6,544 nucleotides of DNA. Origin: Bacilli bacterium (GTDB taxonomy: Bacteria > Bacillota_I > Bacilli_A > RF39 > UBA660). The notes under the pieces are model-generated. The model had not been told where the DNA came from. It saw only the letters and a program-made list of their open reading frames with translations, and searched no databases. This document shows, in pieces, positions 6,283-6,544 of this stretch (its first letter is position 1; each line of letters begins with the position of its first letter). The translations under genes were made by a program, and so were the position numbers. The DNA lies in NCBI GenBank assembly GCA_900753645.1, contig CAADZW010000096.1, positions 1-6,544 of the forward strand, given 5' to 3'.

Positions 6283-6306
6283 CTCTATTCTTTTTTAGAA
6301 TGGAGG
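6283..6306 (+). promoter_or_regulatory. Leader hairpin sequestering Shine-Dalgarno, copy 2
   Basis: CTCTATTCT (6283-6291) pairs with AGAATGGAG (6297-6305) around five T residues, burying GGAGG of the GGAGGTGAT site (6302-6310). Unlike copy 1, no ATG lies at the normal distance; the next ATG is at 6328, 17 nt away. Confidence 0.6.
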
Positions 6307-6345
6307 TGATTTTCATAATTAAATTTTATGAAAGGAACATATTTT

Positions 6346-6411
6346 GTGGAATTACTCATTGTTTTTGCTCTAATTATTTTCTACACAATCCTAGTTCTTA
6401 AAAAGAACTAG
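6346..6411 (+). CDS. Putative type I toxin: 21-residue hydrophobic membrane peptide, copy 2
   Basis: GTG at 6346 opens a 21-codon frame that aligns without gaps to copy 1: (M)EL, a hydrophobic core with alanine and more leucine/isoleucine, then FYTILVLKK and Asn. AAAGGA at 6331-6336 lies about 9 nt before the GTG, matching the copy 1 arrangement. An in-frame ATG at 6328 would add six residues (MKGTYF) and is an alternative start; there it would have to rely on the distant GGAGGTGAT. The codon differences from copy 1 are mostly synonymous in the C-terminal half and conservative hydrophobic swaps in the N-terminal half, as expected of a functional membrane peptide. One or both paralogues could be active. 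The function is inferred from its layout together with copy 1. Confidence 0.68.
   Translation: MELLIVFALIIFYTILVLKKN
6391..6411 (+). other. RNA hairpin spanning the toxin stop codon, copy 2
   Basis: CTAGTTCTT (6391-6399) and AAGAACTAG (6403-6411) form a perfect 9 bp stem with an AAA loop. Compared with copy 1, one T-A pair becomes C-G, one C-G becomes T-A, and a C/A mismatch becomes C-G. Confidence 0.7.
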
Positions 6412-6414
6412 TCT

Positions 6415-6538
6415 TAAACGAAAACACCGAATCAGCTTTTGAGACGGTGTTTTCTTTCAAAAAAATCATTTGAGAATAAAACATCTAACATAAGGATATT
6501 AAATGTATCTCTTTTTATTATATGAGATTTTCTCATCT
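6415..6538 (-). ncRNA. Putative antisense antitoxin RNA, copy 2 (promoter beyond window)
   Basis: By alignment to copy 1 the start would be near 6538. Positions 6477-6538 match copy 1 in 61 of 62 bases. The 5' stem-loop is perfect here (ATGAGA/TCTCAT at 6522-6536), turning the copy 1 G·U pair into A-U. Its -10/-35 boxes would lie just past 6544 and cannot be seen. Confidence 0.5.
6420..6454. terminator. Bidirectional terminator, copy 2
   Basis: The arms GAAAACACCG (6420-6429) and CGGTGTTTTC (6445-6454) are identical to copy 1. The inner loop changes TCAA to TCAG opposite TTGA, keeping pairing through a G·U. Confidence 0.8.
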
Positions 6539-6544
6539 ACATAC

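Larger units (their letters stand above)
6206..6544 (+). repeat. Tandem locus copy 2, cut by the window end
   Basis: Second direct copy of the unit starting at 5806. From promoter to ribosome site it differs from copy 1 at three bases plus one T. The antisense region is almost identical. The peptide ORF is about 70% identical in DNA. The window stops just before the expected antisense promoter, so further copies could follow. Confidence 0.8.

Noticed and set aside
5806..6544. MITE or other non-coding mobile repeat, because of the inverted ends TTGTTGAC/GTCAACAA
   Set aside because: The inverted ends are explained by homologous promoters, no target duplication is visible, and the internal ORF shows synonymous substitution patterns.
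5806..6544. CRISPR or other short-repeat array
   Set aside because: Only two long units with internal gene structure; no short regular repeats with unique spacers.

Overview
The window is AT-rich bacterial DNA that uses the standard code (TGA is a stop, TGG is read as Trp). Gene families and base composition suggest a low-GC Bacillota member. An Erysipelotrichia-type gut bacterium is my best guess, but no rRNA or species marker is present.

Positions 1-5651 hold four genes, all on the minus strand and closely packed. In order of transcription they are: a CtpE-like cation P-type ATPase (5651-3375), a ZIP-family divalent metal transporter (3365-2652), an LtaS-type glycerophosphate transferase (2652-865), and an M19 membrane-dipeptidase-like enzyme (815 to beyond the window edge). 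Gaps are 9 bp, an overlapping stop/start (TGATG), and 49 bp, with no terminator between them, so they are probably one operon. An extended -10 promoter lies just upstream of the ATPase at 5691-5719. The set joins metal/cation transport to two metal-dependent envelope enzymes. Two departures from family consensus stand out: Met replaces a metal-ligand Glu in the ZIP protein (HNIPMG), and the nucleophile region of the LtaS-like enzyme reads GTSSD rather than GKTSD.

Positions 5652-5805 hold the operon promoter and short spaced TAATGTT repeats. No gene is visible there.

Positions 5806-6544 are the most interesting part: two tandem copies, about 395 bp apart, of a compact locus that looks like a type I toxin-antitoxin module. 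Each copy has a strong plus-strand promoter, a leader hairpin that buries a strong Shine-Dalgarno sequence, a 21-residue hydrophobic peptide ORF ending in lysines, a hairpin across the stop codon, and a symmetric terminator. A convergent minus-strand RNA follows, with its own consensus promoter in copy 1; copy 2's lies past the window edge. Between copies the peptide frame is conserved mainly through synonymous change. The stop-codon hairpin shows paired compensatory changes, and the 5' part of the antisense RNA is 61/62 identical. The layout resembles the Fst/par loci, but the peptide has no Fst signature that I can see. The whole unit is also an imperfect palindrome whose two promoters and leaders appear homologous. 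I regard this as a candidate undescribed type I toxin family.
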